Below are positions 1 through 12,537 of a stretch of DNA of 64,000 bases, one piece after another. This DNA is from Capsicum annuum (lineage: Eukaryota > Streptophyta > Magnoliopsida > Solanales > Solanaceae), in NCBI RefSeq assembly GCF_002878395.1, contig NC_061115.1, positions 53,039,013 through 53,103,012 of the forward strand, written 5' to 3'. The position numbers and the translations under genes are program-made. The notes below the pieces were generated by a model. It did no database searches and was not told the origin of the DNA. It was given only the letters and a program-made list of their open reading frames with translations. The first letter of the stretch is position 1, and every line of letters starts with the position of its first letter.

Positions 1-369
1 TGGCTTGGGTGTTGGTCGATCGCTAGTACGATGGTTCATCGGCCTAAGTCATCACTCTTAGGAAAAATGAGGTCTCACTGTCTCCGCTGCGATGGCTTAG
101 GCGACGGTCCGTCGTTAGCTTTATGGTCTGTCGGCTCTCACCATTGCACCTGTGCAGTTTTGACTACTTTCTATATTTTGGCCATAACTTTATACCCCGA
201 TACTGGATTTTGATGAAATGGGTATCAATATATATCATATTCAATTTCACACTCAACAAAAGTGAAAATCTTGCAAATTCCACATGTATAAAAGTGGATT
301 CATCTTTTAAAACAAGTCTTTGACATTTTTGGGATGAATTTAAGCTAGGTTGAAGTATGGGGTATTACA
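1..369 (-). repeat. 3' LTR of element Z (inner-end fragment)
   Basis: Ends at ggtattaca (361-369), matching the right end of the 4542-7166 LTR; on the minus strand the LTR begins TGTAATACCCC. It contains a perfect 13-base palindrome at 102-114 (CGACGG-T-CCGTCG) and diverged relatives nearby. The rest of this LTR lies outside the window. Confidence 0.85.
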
Positions 370-382
370 ATATCTACCCCTT
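370..382 (-). other. Polypurine tract of element Z
   Basis: The minus-strand sequence AAGGGGTAGATAT directly abuts the 3' LTR. This is the expected place and composition for the plus-strand primer of a Ty3 element, and the tracts of the two family-A elements have the same form. Confidence 0.75.
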
Positions 383-769
383 GATAACATTCATCCTCAA
401 ATGATATTGAGCAAGAGAGGATAAATATTAATGGATCTACATACTGAACATAAATTTCTAGAACATGATTTCATGACTGACATAACTGATAACCGAATAT
501 ATCATACTTAACTGGCATATCTGATGCATGTCTGACTCATTCATAAATGCATGACTGAGTGTTCTGAGGAACTAAGTTTCTCAAAATAAAAATGCATCTC
601 TAATGTATGATTATATGAATAAACAAGTGCATGAATGCATGATTGAATATGCAATGGTATTTAATATCAAGTTTATAATGGAATTCTAAGCATGAAGTGT
701 ATACCAATTTTGTAACTGAAATCTGAACATGAAACTAAAAAGCTTAAGGAGGAATGCTACCTTGATCTA

Positions 770-1215
770 GATCTAAGTTAGTGGAGAAGAGGTGAGGGTA
801 CTTGGTTTGCATGTCTGTTTCTGCTTTCCAAGTCGCTCCCTCGGTGGATTAATTTGAACAAAGAACTTTGACTAGAGGGACTTCTTTGTTCCTTAGTCTA
901 TGAGTCTGATAGTCTAGGATTTTGACTGGAATCTCTTCATAAGATAGGGAGTTCTGAACATCTATGATCTGAATAAGGACTACAACTGTTGGTTCACCTA
1001 TGCACTTCCTGAGGAAAGAGACATGGAAGACTGGATGAACTAATGCTAGATTTAAAGGCAATTCGAGATCATAAGCTACCTTGTCGAATTGATTGAGAAT
1101 CTTAAAGGGACCGACATATCGGGGACTGAGCTTTCAATACTTGCTGAATATCTTCACTCCCTTCATGGGAGAGATCGATAGATAGATAAAGTTATTAATC
1201 TTTAACTTGAGATCC
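770..1215 (-). pseudogene. Integrase C-terminal part with chromodomain-like tail (element Z)
   Basis: The minus strand encodes the segment after the integrase catalytic core. From upstream it shows a SPRYVGP-like block with following [10 protein letters not shown], then [25 protein letters not shown], and [13 protein letters not shown] at about 860-900. In Tekay-type chromoviruses this last part leads into a chromodomain-like module that tethers integrase to chromatin. The longest open piece is 849-1061 (70 residues). At about 1215 homology stops abruptly: no catalytic core, zinc finger or RNase H follows, and unrelated sequence takes their place. Family assignment is firm; function is absent. 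Confidence 0.8.
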
Positions 1216-2690
1216 TTTATAGAAAACATATGAATGGGAACGTGAGAACATCACTGAGTCTATAACGTGTGACATGGACTGAGTATCGTGAACCAAACTG
1301 AGCCATTGTGTACATGTTTTATAGCTGAGATTGGAGCTTGAGGGACCACGTATGAGTACCCCCTACTCCAAGCTAGGTTTCTTACATGAGAAGGGGCTGA
1401 CATATTTAGGTAATGAATATTCAGGGGATTATAGTGTATCTCACCCTTGGGACACTACATCCCTCAAAGAATGCTGACTTAGCCGAGATATTGAGGAGAG
1501 ACCAGAATAATGCATAGGGCACCCAAGAAAGGAATCATGACTGAATATCCAGAATCTGAGACTATGTCATAAAACATGAACAGAGATGAACTCGCAACTT
1601 CTTGATTGGTCCATGTTACAATGGTTACATCCATGAGACTTTAAATAGTGGGACTAGGTAGAAAGAATGGAAAAATATATGAACTTGTCTATTTGATTGT
1701 CAGGCTAAAGTACTGGTTGTTCAAACTAATTCCTACTGACTGACTCATCTGATTTGTTGACTGACTTATTGCTGAGTACTTTGCATGTATGACTTATAGT
1801 ATGGAGGTTTTTATGAACTTGAGAAAGGGACTAACTGAGTAATATGAGATACCTGAGCATGTATTCATGAAATACTTGTATTGGATGAGAATGCGAGACC
1901 AGGCATATTACATAATTCGAAAACATTCTATAGGTTGAGGTACTGAATCATTATTACATATATAAGTGATAACTACATGCTATGGTCAAGCTAACATGAA
2001 ATTGTACTATAGTACTTATCTGATTTCTAAACTGAGGCTGAGGCTGATACTATATCTAAGTCTGTATTAGAGACTGCAAGTAAATATGTAATTGAGACTC
2101 ATACTAGGACTAACTGGTGGTTTTTAATAATTAAGGTTTAGACTAGTATTGAAGTACTGAATTCTGATGGCTAAGTAATTGATAACTGAAAACCATGGTC
2201 TTGTAGGACTATCTGAGTTCTTTACTATATATCAATTACTAAAGTGATACTTAACTAAGGCGTAAGGGATGGAACATCGATACCATGGATTCATTGAGGG
2301 ATCTAAATTGAGGGTATACGTGACATAACCTGAGATTGGTTGATCACTAGGAGTGGAACATGAGTCATTTAGGCTGAGCATACGGTAAAGCACGACATGA
2401 GTACATGAGCCATGAGCTGCATGACCTAAGTCTGAAGGTTCTCTATTCATGGGACATAATCTGTACGATTGATTAAACTAGAACTCCTTATACAAGGAAC
2501 TAGAAATGCACATGATTCTATGAAAGTGCATAAATATAATTTGTGTTGATGGAACATGATTCATATCGTAGAGTAAACTGGGACTCCTTATACTAGGAAC
2601 TGAAACCGTACATGTTTTTCACTAATGTGCACAAATATATGCAATTATCATGGAGCTAACAGGCAAGACATAAATAGAAATCATGATACT
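1216..2690. other. Unassigned stretch replacing RNase H and most of integrase in Z
   Basis: About 1.5 kb between integrase tail and reverse transcriptase with no pol homology and no reading frame I recognise. It holds a diverged direct repeat of about 65 bases with a 100 bp period: copies start near 2475 and 2575, both with ACTCCTTATAC and AGGAACT. It may be an inserted fragment of another repeat, joined where about 1.7 kb of pol was lost. No terminal repeats were seen. Confidence 0.5.
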
Positions 2691-3233
2691 TGATGGGTTT
2701 TGAGGATCTGTAATACTATTTTTAGATGGTCTGCATGATTATGTTCACTACAGGAATAGACGAGGATGTCATCTATATATACTATAACGAACATGTCAAG
2801 TACTGCTTAAACACATGGTTCATCAACTCCATGAAGGTTGTTGAGGCATTAGTAAGACCAAAGGACATGACTAAGAATTCAAAGTGACCATACCAAATTG
2901 AAAAAGCTATTCTCAGAATTTCATATTCTCTAACTCCGGGTTGATGATAGCCTGATTGAGGTCTAACGTAGAGAAATAGTTGGCACCCTGAAGTTGGCCA
3001 AAAAAGTTATTGATTCTTGGAAGTGGATACTAGTTCATAACCATGACTTTATTGAGCTGACGGTAACCTATATACATTCAGAGAGAACCATCTTTCTTGC
3101 ACATGAATAAGACTTGTGCACCCCACTAGGACACACTGGGTTTGATGAAACCCTTATCTAGGATATCCGTCTATTGATCTTTTAATTCTCTGAGTTTTGC
3201 TGGTGCCATTCTATATGGAAGAATAAAAATAGG
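2690..3233 (-). pseudogene. Reverse transcriptase fragment (element Z)
   Basis: The minus strand shows the usual Ty3 blocks in order: WGAQVLFM and KKDGSL near 3070-3130, a YRQLNKVM-like block, YPLPRINNF, QLQGANYFS, and the catalytic YIDDILVYS at about 2745-2790. The Y-x-D-D pair is intact, unlike in several neighbours. Stops and frame changes interrupt the finger and palm regions, so no full protein is made. The domain ends at about 2690, where pol homology is lost. Confidence 0.82.
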
Positions 3234-3810
3234 TTAAGTATCTGGATTGACGTCTGTGCCAAAGTCTATTTCCCTTTCAGGAGGAATTCCAAGAAGATCT
3301 TCAAGAAAGATATTAGAATATTCATTCACTACTAGGAGTGATACGAGATGGGGAGTTTCATCACTAGATTCATTAACTAGAACAAGATGATCCACACATC
3401 CCTTATATATCAATTTCCTAGCCTGTAGGTAGGAAATAAGCTGACCTCTGAATACTGAAATACTACCCTTCACTCTAGGATGGGTTCATTTGGGAACTGA
3501 AATTGAACAACTCTATTTCTGCAGTCGAATGTGGCATAGCAGGAATGAAGCCAATCCATGCTGAGATTGATGTCAAAATCTGTCATCTCTAATTTGACTA
3601 AGTCTGCTGAAGTAACTTTCAGAGATACCATAACCGAACAGTTCCTGTATACCCATTGGCCTATTATAATTTTATCCACTAGGGTGGAGACTGAGAAGGG
3701 CTCAGCTAAAATTTTAGGACTTACTCCAAAATAAATTGCTATATAGGTAGTAACAAAAGACAAAGAAGCTCCTGGATCTAGAAAGACATAAACATGTACA
3801 TGAAAGATCT
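3234..3810 (-). pseudogene. Retroviral-type aspartic protease and linker (element Z)
   Basis: The protease cuts the gag-pol polyprotein in the particle. The catalytic loop reads FLDPGASLSFV (about 3755-3790), the D-P-G-A-S form common in plant chromoviruses. It is followed by FDINLSMDWLHSCYA, the second conserved block. The open pieces are 3470-3763 and, after a stop, 3234-3473, which ends in the linker to reverse transcriptase (IPPEREIDFG). The catalytic Asp is present, but the frame is broken between the pieces. Confidence 0.82.
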
Positions 3811-3959
3811 AAAACATACCAGTAACAACATTAGGATAATTTTCCTGAACCTGTTGGGACTGGAGAGCTGAGAGTCTTTTTGGGCGTTGCCCACTGGTAG
3901 CACTGGAGGAGGAACCCTGCTAATTCGTCCGATCGAATTGAGATGAGAAATCATTATGC

Positions 3960-4300
3960 TGACCCTGAAAACCTAACTAGGGAGAATCTCTGACTCTATG
4001 GCCTGGCTTGCCACATCCAAAACAAACATTATTGCCATCTCTATAAATACCCTGATAGTTCTTACCATAAGTCTGAAGGGCCTGGTACTATATCCCTATT
4101 ATCGTCTCTAAATTTTGGCACTGAGCACTGACTGACAAAGAGGATAGGATAATAGACTGCTGATTACTCTGAGCTACTACTGAGTAAGGTAAAGTGAGGG
4201 AGTCATTTTTGAATTTTCCATGAAAGGCATACTCATCTAGGTAATCAGCCTGAATGGGTGAAGGTACTGACTTATTTCTGGTTCTTCTTTTGTTTTCCAT
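3960..4300 (-). pseudogene. Gag remnant with capsid deleted (element Z)
   Basis: The N-terminus at 4300 (KRRTRNKSVPSPIQ, ending in SVVAQSNQQ) resembles the gag N-terminus of the family-A copies. Within the same open frame (4088-4300) the sequence jumps directly to the linker before the nucleocapsid, so the several hundred bases encoding the capsid core are absent. The zinc knuckle follows near 3985-4030 as CFGCGKPGHRVRDS, where the last Cys of the CCHC set is Ser. Packaging function is therefore lost. Confidence 0.75.
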
Positions 4301-4519
4301 TTTGGGAGATATATTCGTTAAATGAAATGGAAAATGGATTAGACTTGGAGTTTACATTTGAGCTTATGCTCACTGGGATGACATAAATAGTGAAATAAGG
4401 GAAACTGCTCTAAAAACATCTAATAGCCTCTCTTCCATAAGTGTGTTGCACAACACACCCATTCACAAGACTCTACAAGATACGGATTTTCAGACTTCCT
4501 AGGACACTGTTGAATCATA

Positions 4520-4533
4520 GGCTTTGATACCAA
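4520..4533 (-). other. Primer binding site of element Z
   Basis: The minus strand reads TTGGTATCAAAGCC, one base from the TGGTATCAGAGCC complementary to the 3' end of plant initiator Met tRNA. It lies 8 bases inside the LTR. Confidence 0.8.
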
Positions 4534-4541
4534 GTTTTTAC

Positions 4542-7166
4542 TGACCCGAATCTGGTACTCGGAACATTACATGGTGCTCATGACCCCGAAGGACCACAAG
4601 CTAACCCATGACTGATATCTGTAAATGAGCACTAAATATATATTATAATTATGCAAAATATAAGTTATAAGGCCATAAGTTTCAAAACTGAACTAATACT
4701 GAACAAAAAAATATGTCTGTAATGGTGTATAATAATAAAAAAACTGAAATAAACTATATGAAACATGTTGTAGTCTGAAAGCCTTTAAACTGTCTGAATA
4801 AGAAGTTGATGGGATATGTCCCCAACTCACTCCAACTACTGAAATAAATTAATTAATGAGATAATAAAGTAATGGTCAAGTCCTTGAAGGATGAGGAATC
4901 ACTGCTAACTCTGACTGCTGAGACTGGAATGATACTAATGCTTTGGAGCTCATGCTTCTAAACTTATGGTATAAAACACAATAGCACAAATTCATCAGTA
5001 TGTTTGAATGTACTGGTATACATATGAGGTAGGTTGAATGCAAAGGGTTCACATGCATGAACTATACTAACTGCCTGGATAACATGAACGTAGGAATACA
5101 TTCATGAATTTATAATAACTGTAACTAACTCATGATAACATGATTACTGCGTCTGAGTACTGATAACATGAGATACTGATAGTTGTATAACTGATACTGA
5201 GCGATCGTATTTGACAGTCTAGGTTCTGATGGAGCTAGTTGAGTTCTATACTATTTTGAGTTGTCTGTATCATACAATCCTAAAATTTGAAGAACTATCC
5301 AAGTTCTTTTACTAAGGCTAAGTAACTGTATCTGATAGTCCAGATTCTATAACTAAAATAGTGAGAATTATTACTTTAGCCAACATGCCCCTAATAAGCT
5401 GTTATAGCTGAGTTAGGGTCCAATCTGTAACCCCAATTAAAAGGGTGTCAGTATTGCACCACTGGTAAAGAAAAGTTATGAGTGACCCTTATCTAATGGG
5501 TACTCTAATAAGAATTGTGGGACCCTTATCTAGAAAGTTTAGCCACCTCATCTACCCTTATCTAGCAAGTATGATGTCTCAACATATGTTGGCTATATAG
5601 TTTTGGAGTGCAAGGATTGCTTCTAAGAATCACACCCTCTACTCGTAGATCAGTTTCTATCCATAGGCTCACTCGGTGCTGAATCCTACTCCCATCTAAA
5701 TTGACACTAAACTAAATATACTGGACTGAACTGGACTGAGTTTTACTAAATTTTGTTGATTGATGGAATATTACTGAGATCTGACAACTGAAAGAGATTA
5801 CTGAGATTACAGAGATTATTATACTGATACAGAATTTACAAAGTTTTCTTGAGTCATGTAACTGACTGGATTCTAGTGATCATGGCTTGACTGAGATTAT
5901 TATGAAATTGACACTTGCTCTAAGCATATATATAAATGGTCGAGTACAAGTACCCCCAGGACTCGATAGCATGAAACTAATAAGACATGACACTTCTAGA
6001 AAACATGACTATAATCAATAATTCATAATACAATAAGTTTGATAATTCATGAAGTACAAATTCTAAAGCACCACTATGGCCATACAGTTATCCATAACTC
6101 ATTGACTGAGGCATTTCATCAAACACTTGACATGCATGAACTTATACATGAATGGGGCTTTCATATTATTATACTAGTATGGAACTTTTTATTTACATAG
6201 GCATTTAATCAAAAACATGGGGAGCATTATTTAGTTATACAATCATCAACACATCTAATAATCATGGATACATCAAGCAGCTTATAAATTGAAGGGGGTT
6301 TTCATGGTTATTATGCAAATCTTCATCTACTAGGGTCAATCATTTGAAGAACATAATTGAAGAGATGAATCAAATCCCCAAAATATCATGAACATGAAAT
6401 TTGAATTCTATTTAAATTATGAGCATTCATAAATACACAAATCTTGTATTTTGAAAAGAGATTCTTGAGCTTCATGGGTGAAAGGGACACATAATCAACA
6501 CATGACACACCTTTATTGTGAGTTTATTGAAAACCTTGGACTTGAAGAACTTGAATCTCTTAGTTTTCTTGAAGAAGGGTTTGGATCTTGAGTTTAGCAA
6601 TAGACCTTTGAGAGAAAAATCCTAATTTTTGATGTTGTACATGAATAATGAAGGCAGGAGCCTTGGTCTGATATTATTAGGTATTATAACCTATCGCTTG
6701 GTCGATGGTGGGTGCGACGATCCATCACTGGGTCGATGGTCCATTGGTCCTGACCGTTGACCAAGGAGGAATAGGGGTTCACTGCCTCTTCTATGATGGC
6801 TTGGGTGACGGTCCATCACTAGCTGGACGGTCTGTCGGCCTGAGCCATCGCTCTTAGGATGAATGAGGTCTTACTATCTCTGCTACGATGGCTTGGGAGA
6901 TGGTCCATCTCTAGCTCGACAGTCCATCGACTCTCTCCATCTCACCTGGGTAGTTTTGACTATTTTTTGTATTTCAGCCATAACTTTCTACCTTGATACC
7001 TTATTTTAAAAATGGGTATTTATGGAGAGATTATTCAATTTCCACTTATCAAAAAGTTAAAATCTTTGAAATTCCATGTGTCATTATAAAGTGGATTCAT
7101 CTTTTAAAACAAGTCTTTGACATTTTTGGGATGAATTTAAGCTAGATAGAAGTATGGGGTATTACA
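4542..7166 (-). repeat. 5' LTR of element Z
   Basis: About 2.6 kb, bounded by tgacccgaat on the primer-site side and ggggtattaca at 7157-7166. It carries a hairpin at 4996-5015 (CAGTA / TACTG), 454-473 bases from the LTR 3' end, and a cluster of GATGGTCCATC-like palindromes at about 6690-6960. No protein-coding frame is expected. Confidence 0.82.
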
Positions 7167-7336
7167 CATTTATACCACATGGGTATGTATGTTCATACTC
7201 TTCTATATTAATGTATTTATAATGAATAGTGAGGTACCATGATATGTCCTTACTTATCTTACACTCTACTATTTGTGGGTCTTGTGCTTGTTATATAATT
7301 GGCTATACACACACAAATATATATACGTGTATTTAT

Positions 7337-7745
7337 TGTCATGATAAATATTGATGATATGATGATGCCCGGTAAATTCGGAGGATATATTAATGATATA
7401 ATATTCCCGATACATCTAGAGAAAATATTGATAATATGTTAATGCTCAGCATAATCCAAAGAATATATTGATGATTTTATGATGCCCGATAAGTCCAAAG
7501 GATATATTGATATTATGATAATGCCTGGTACATCCAGAGTATATATTGATGATATTATGATGCCTAGTAAGTCAGGAGGATATATTGATATTATGATGAT
7601 TCCTGATATATTTGAAAGATATATTAATGATATTATGATGTCTGATAAGTCCTGAGGATATGTTGATATGATGATGATTCTTGGTACATCAATAGGATAT
7701 ATTGATATTCTAATGATGTCCGATAAGTCTGGAGAATTTATTGAT
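7337..7745. repeat. Minisatellite with period 39-40 bp
   Basis: About ten diverged copies of a unit containing gatatattgat...atgatg. Landmark positions are 7384, 7425, 7464, 7503, 7543, 7581 and 7621, giving 38-41 bp steps. Alternate copies carry gataagtcc and ggtacatcc variants, so the higher-order unit is about 79 bp. Confidence 0.85.
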
Positions 7746-9148
7746 GTTATGTATGGAAAACATATGTATATATATTTATGTATGATTATGCCTTTATATG
7801 ATTACATCCGTATGTGCCTTGAAGATATGATGTTATTCTTCGAATGACAGTTATAATTTTCCAATACTAATTACTTGTTAAGGAGTGTAGTTCTTTCTAG
7901 TGTTTTATGGTGAGTAGAAGTGGTATATGCGAAATTATTGATTAGGATAAGTTGGTAAATAGGATATTGTGTTGCATTCGAGGATTCACCTAGTGAGTCT
8001 AGATAGCGTTGGATAACTGAATTAAGTAAGGTATATTACTTATTAAACTAAGTTATGTGGTAACTAGTAGACTATTAAGTGACTATGTTACTTGATGACT
8101 AGAAGAATAGAGTACTAGTTAAGGGATCTTGTTTAGTTGAAATGTAATAACTAGTAGTTATGGTTGTTATGTAGCCATTGTTGATGATAGGTTTTGCATA
8201 AGTAATAAATAGTGACATTGATGACATAGTATAATGTCATTAGTTGTTAACTAAGGTTTTGTATTGTAATGGTGCTAGATAATAAGAGGTGTTATTTGAT
8301 AGATGAATAAGTGTTATGATGATGATTCTTAACCTTTTTTTGGCTAGATTGCGACTAATGCGAGTATGATGACCAGAAATGATCCTTGGTTAGCTGGTGT
8401 CTATGGTCTAGTAGTGAATCTTTTCTAGTTATGGACAATGGCTATTTATTGAATAATAGTTAGTTTCTATTTCATGAATAAGGAGAATCTAATGAATCGG
8501 TTCAGCTAATAATTGGAGGACCTGTGATGACTCGCGACTTAGTAGTTTATAATATGTGTTTTTTAGTCAATAATGGGTAGATAGAGTATATTGATGACAT
8601 AAATATCCAAATTGTGATATGATTATGGTTATACATACTTTTTTACATATGTTATTTCAATTGCGGTCGTTGATGATGGTTATGAATCTTTGCAAAAGAC
8701 TATGATGCGAAATATGGTAAACCATGGACAATGAAAAAGTTGTTATATGCCTATATACTTTGATGATTGGTTCCATTAATGCATTATCTGGGGGTATGGG
8801 ATGCCATGATGAGTTCCTTATTTTAAGCTCTTTGGGTGTACTCCCCAGTTGTAAGGGACACCGTGGTGAGTTCTTTTACTTTATTCTCTAATGGATGTAT
8901 GCATAAATAACTTGGTATTTATGCAGTTGTAATTTTATTAGTGTTGTTTTATAGTTTTGAATCGATTACTCATTTTATATGATAGTATTAGTATGTATTG
9001 ATATGAGATGTCGCATTACTGTTCTAGTTTATTAGTTATTTTGTACAGTGATGATAAAGACAACTCAAGTTTGATTTTTTACCTTGACTTAGATATAATA
9101 TCTTGCTTTCTATCATAATTTAACTCAGTAGGCCGATGATGCCTACTA

Positions 9149-9169
9149 AGTACCCATTCTTTTGGTACT
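9149..9169 (+). promoter_or_regulatory. Short hairpin in LTR H
   Basis: AGTACC, 9-base loop, GGTACT: a perfect 6-bp stem about 430 bases from the LTR end at 9598. This matches the position of the hairpins in LTRs of the other families here. Its role is unknown. Confidence 0.45.
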
Positions 9170-9598
9170 CATACTACATTTTTGTACCTTTTCGTTGCAG
9201 ACTCGAGTACTATTTCTTTCTGCTGAGTTGAGATCTTATAATGTTGATCTTTTCGAGATAGGGTGAGCTATTAGAGTTTTGAGTCACCTATTTTGTTCCT
9301 ATCATTGTACAGTCTTTTGTATCAAGACATAAATGTATAAACTACTTATACTTTGTGTTGTATTTCCTATTATTATAATTAGGTGCTTTTCTACAGATAT
9401 AACTAGGTCATGGGATTGGAATCCTTATTTGATTGCTTTTTTGTGGAGCATTGTTGATCATGATAGTGTTCATCTATTTAGGACCTTATCAGGCATTTCT
9501 ACCAAAGTAACCTATTGCCTTAGCTCCGGGTTAGGGTGTTGGATTACCTACTAATGTTTTAGTAGGGGCCATCACAACTCGTGAACCGGGTCATGACA

Positions 9599-12537
9599 GA
9601 ATGATAAATGAGAAAGTTCAGTCCAACACATATTAATGGAAGGGAATCATCTAGTAGACTATTTAGCTAATTTGGAAATTGACAAAGGGGATTTCACATT
9701 CACAAGTATTCAGCAGTTTTAATCCAAAGAAAGGAAAATAAATAAAAGTGAAAAATTACAATACCCCTACTTAATATTGTCACGAACAAAAGGGTGAGGG
9801 GGCAAGGAAGGCTAAAGTTTAATTTTTTATATGCATTAATTTACAAGCCATGAAAGCAACAAAAATGTGAAACAACTATCTAACCTATATTATAGCAGCC
9901 AAGAAAAAGGATTCACAGCAAAATACCATGGTCACTTGGTCAGATTGAAGTTGATAAACCTAGAAGATATGTTACACTGTATATACTTGTGGTTCAAAGA
10001 ATCCCATTATCTCCATAATAGCAATGTTTGCAAAATAGGAAATGTTATAAGGAGTAAAATACACGAAGACAAGAAGGAAAGATGGTGCAGTTTAAGAATA
10101 ATAAAAAAACTAATAACTTTCCCTTAAACACATCACAACACGAACATAGTAGTTCCAACAATAGGAGAGCATAGCTACCCCAAAATATAAAAAATTAAAA
10201 GAAGCTTAAGAGAAAGATGATGGAAAAAGAAGAATAAACAAACAATACTCACTTTTGCAAGATGAAAAATTTATTCAATGAACAATCCAAGTTACAGAAT
10301 CAATAACCCAAAGCATGAGGAGGACGAAGCAATGATAGAAAGGAGGCTACATGGTTCAGGTATTTTAGGGTGAATGATTTAATGCTCCAGATTATATGAG
10401 TATTAGTTCTACTTATATTTCACTTGATATAGTCTTGTGGTAAGGGTAATGGAACAAATATCCTATGTGATTAGAAACATTAATATATGTTTGAAGGAAT
10501 TTTCCATACATTTAAGTGTGATATGATCAATTTACCGTAACTAAATGTATTTAAACATGGGATCATAAGTAGGTATTTGAGTCTAATGTTTGAAGTGTCC
10601 AAGTGTACATAAACTTTAAGTTGAACTAAAGGAATTTTGATCTAAAAATTGAATAACAGATTAAAGTTCTTGCTTGACTTATTAAAACTAGTAGGTGAGT
10701 CACCCACTTGAGCTATATGGACCATGTTAATGAGGCCAAGTCTAATGGATAAAATTTAGGGCCTATATTAATGGGATAATTTAAGGCCTAAACTAAGTAA
10801 ATTAATAGTGAAGAGAATGGGCAGTATAACACAAAAATCTATCCCAAAAGCCCAATAAGTAAAAGACCATTTTGTACTAAAATGATGCAAGCAGGTGCAT
10901 CACCTACTTTGACCTTTTGACCAACCTATGGAATAATTAGGTGCATAGCCTACTAAGACTCCCTTGAGAAGATTATTGGTACAAGTACACTACCACCCAC
11001 TTGAATTAATTTTATCCCAAATTAAAATAGAGAAAGGGAGGAGAATGGGCAACCAAGGACCACATGTTTTATATCCACAAAGGCCCAATATAATGGGAAA
11101 GTAAGTGTATCACATACTTGAAAAATTATTACACAAATATGGCAAAGTAAGTTGGCCAAGAGAATCTCCCTTTAGAGGAATTGAAACCAACTCATTTGAC
11201 TCCTTTTAACTTAGAAAAATATCAGATTTCTATGCTTTTATATATTGCTCTCTCTTAGATATACAACAACCCTATAATTTCATTGAGGTTCTTGGGATTT
11301 AACTTCCTTCAAAGCCTAATGTAAGTTAATAAATCATGAACTTATCTTAAAGAAACTATGAGAAGTACGTTCTTCATGACAAATTTATACGATAACCCTC
11401 GATAAGTTGGGCAATCCCATTGATCTTGGTTATTAAGAGGTTTTTATCTTCTCTATTGTTTTGTGTGTAATAGAATCATGATATCAAAAAGATACACAAT
11501 ATTATAAACTATAACAAAAATTAAGGTATGGCTACTACCCATTTTTCCCTCTTGCTATATATATGTTTTGGTGGTGGATTGTGTATATTTTTTGTTATGA
11601 ACTCAAAGGGTGGTGAGTCATATATTTGGTTGCATAGTAATGGATATTTTGGGATGTTTTTGAATTATTTAATGGGTATATGTTGGGGGATGCCTTTTTG
11701 GTTTTGGGGAAAGGTGTGAATAATCTGAATCAAAATGTAGAAGGAATGTAGAGTGATACATTACCATATTGGACATCATATAATCTTACTGCCCATTCCA
11801 CTCGACATATTATTTGGAGGGTACTATTAAGCTAAAATTATTTAGGGTAACTTATAAGAATTTGTATTGTATGTTAATATTACTAGGGGAGAAGGTATTG
11901 AGAAAACACTCTAGAATTTACCAGTTACTGCCCGACTGCTATTTTTGTGAGGTTAAATGGCACGAATGTGTTAATTAACTTGTAATACTAGTTTTACTAT
12001 TTCATGTATTGTAGATTAGCAATCTAAAAGGAATGACATTAAGTTATAGTACAACTAGTTATGAAGTAAGGTATGTACAGTTCATTGATCCTATCATTAT
12101 TAGCCTGAATCTAACTATTATGTTTCAAAGTAAGCTTCCTAAGAACTCTACCTTTTAAATTATACATAACGGTGGCATACAATATCCAATGTCACTAACT
12201 ATCTTATTCCAACTCCTTAGGGTGTTAAAGTACCAAAAAATGTGTTTTTTACTACATATGCACATTTTCTCTTCTAAGTACTAGTATGACGTAGGTGTTG
12301 TCAAAACAAGATTTATGAGTTCTTCCCTAAGTAGATATTGTCCATAGTTTTAGTCAAGATCCTAAGTGTTATATTTCTATTATTGTTACATCTTACCTCT
12401 TTGTTACTTCATTTATTACATATTTGGTTATCATTTGCTACTAGTCCAAAGTTCTGAATTTAATTATGTTATGACCACCAAAACAACAACTTTAAAGCAA
12501 AAAAGAATGATTTGAAGTGAATCAACATATTATTTAT
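9599..12537. other. AT-rich region without recognisable gene
   Basis: I see no conserved protein, tRNA or rRNA. The short open frames (9867-10127, 11528-11719) match nothing I know. The only clear structure is four GGTG..CACC palindromes between 10691 and 11120, and a TATA-like run near 11240 (ttttatatattgc). It could be unique intergenic DNA or an old decayed repeat. Confidence 0.5.
10691..11120. repeat. Dispersed short palindromes GGTGnnTCACC
   Basis: Copies lie at 10691-10707 (GTAGGTGAGTCACCCAC, with an 11-base perfect core), 10893-10905 (AGGTGCATCACCT), 10939-10955 (diverged) and 11103-11120 (diverged). Confidence 0.5.

Larger units (their letters stand above)
1..7166 (-). mobile_element. 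Defective Tekay/Del-like Ty3 LTR retrotransposon (element Z)
   Basis: The order read on the minus strand is 5' LTR (4542-7166), primer site, gag remnant, protease, reverse transcriptase, an unrelated stretch, integrase tail, polypurine tract and 3' LTR (to 369, cut by the window edge). Both LTRs share the same outer end, a near-identical stretch of about 60 bases ending in ggggtattaca, which pairs the copies. RNase H, the integrase zinc finger and catalytic core, and most of the capsid part of gag are missing, so the element cannot move by itself. The target duplication cannot be tested because the left LTR runs off the window. Confidence 0.85.
7167..9598 (+). repeat. Probable fragment of a further LTR (family H)
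   Basis: The right end reads ccgggtcatgaca (9586-9598), an LTR-type terminus. It is preceded at the usual spacing by an R/U5-like stretch with a short hairpin at 9149-9169. The left end is cut at 7166 by element Z, so Z probably inserted here. No primer site or gag follows at 9599, which suggests a solo or truncated LTR; the plus orientation is inferred from the position of the hairpin. The open frame at 9333-9554 has no recognisable product. Confidence 0.45.

Noticed and set aside
3234..4300. Any of the retroelement genes being active
   Set aside because: Every copy has stops, frameshifts or lost catalytic residues, and the LTR pairs that can be compared are clearly diverged.
7337..7745. 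Regular repeats that might be a CRISPR array
   Set aside because: The units are contiguous and diverged with no unique spacers, there are no cas genes, and the context is a plant genome.
9867..10127. 86-residue open frame as a host gene
   Set aside because: No recognisable domain and no supporting context; composition is like the surrounding AT-rich DNA.
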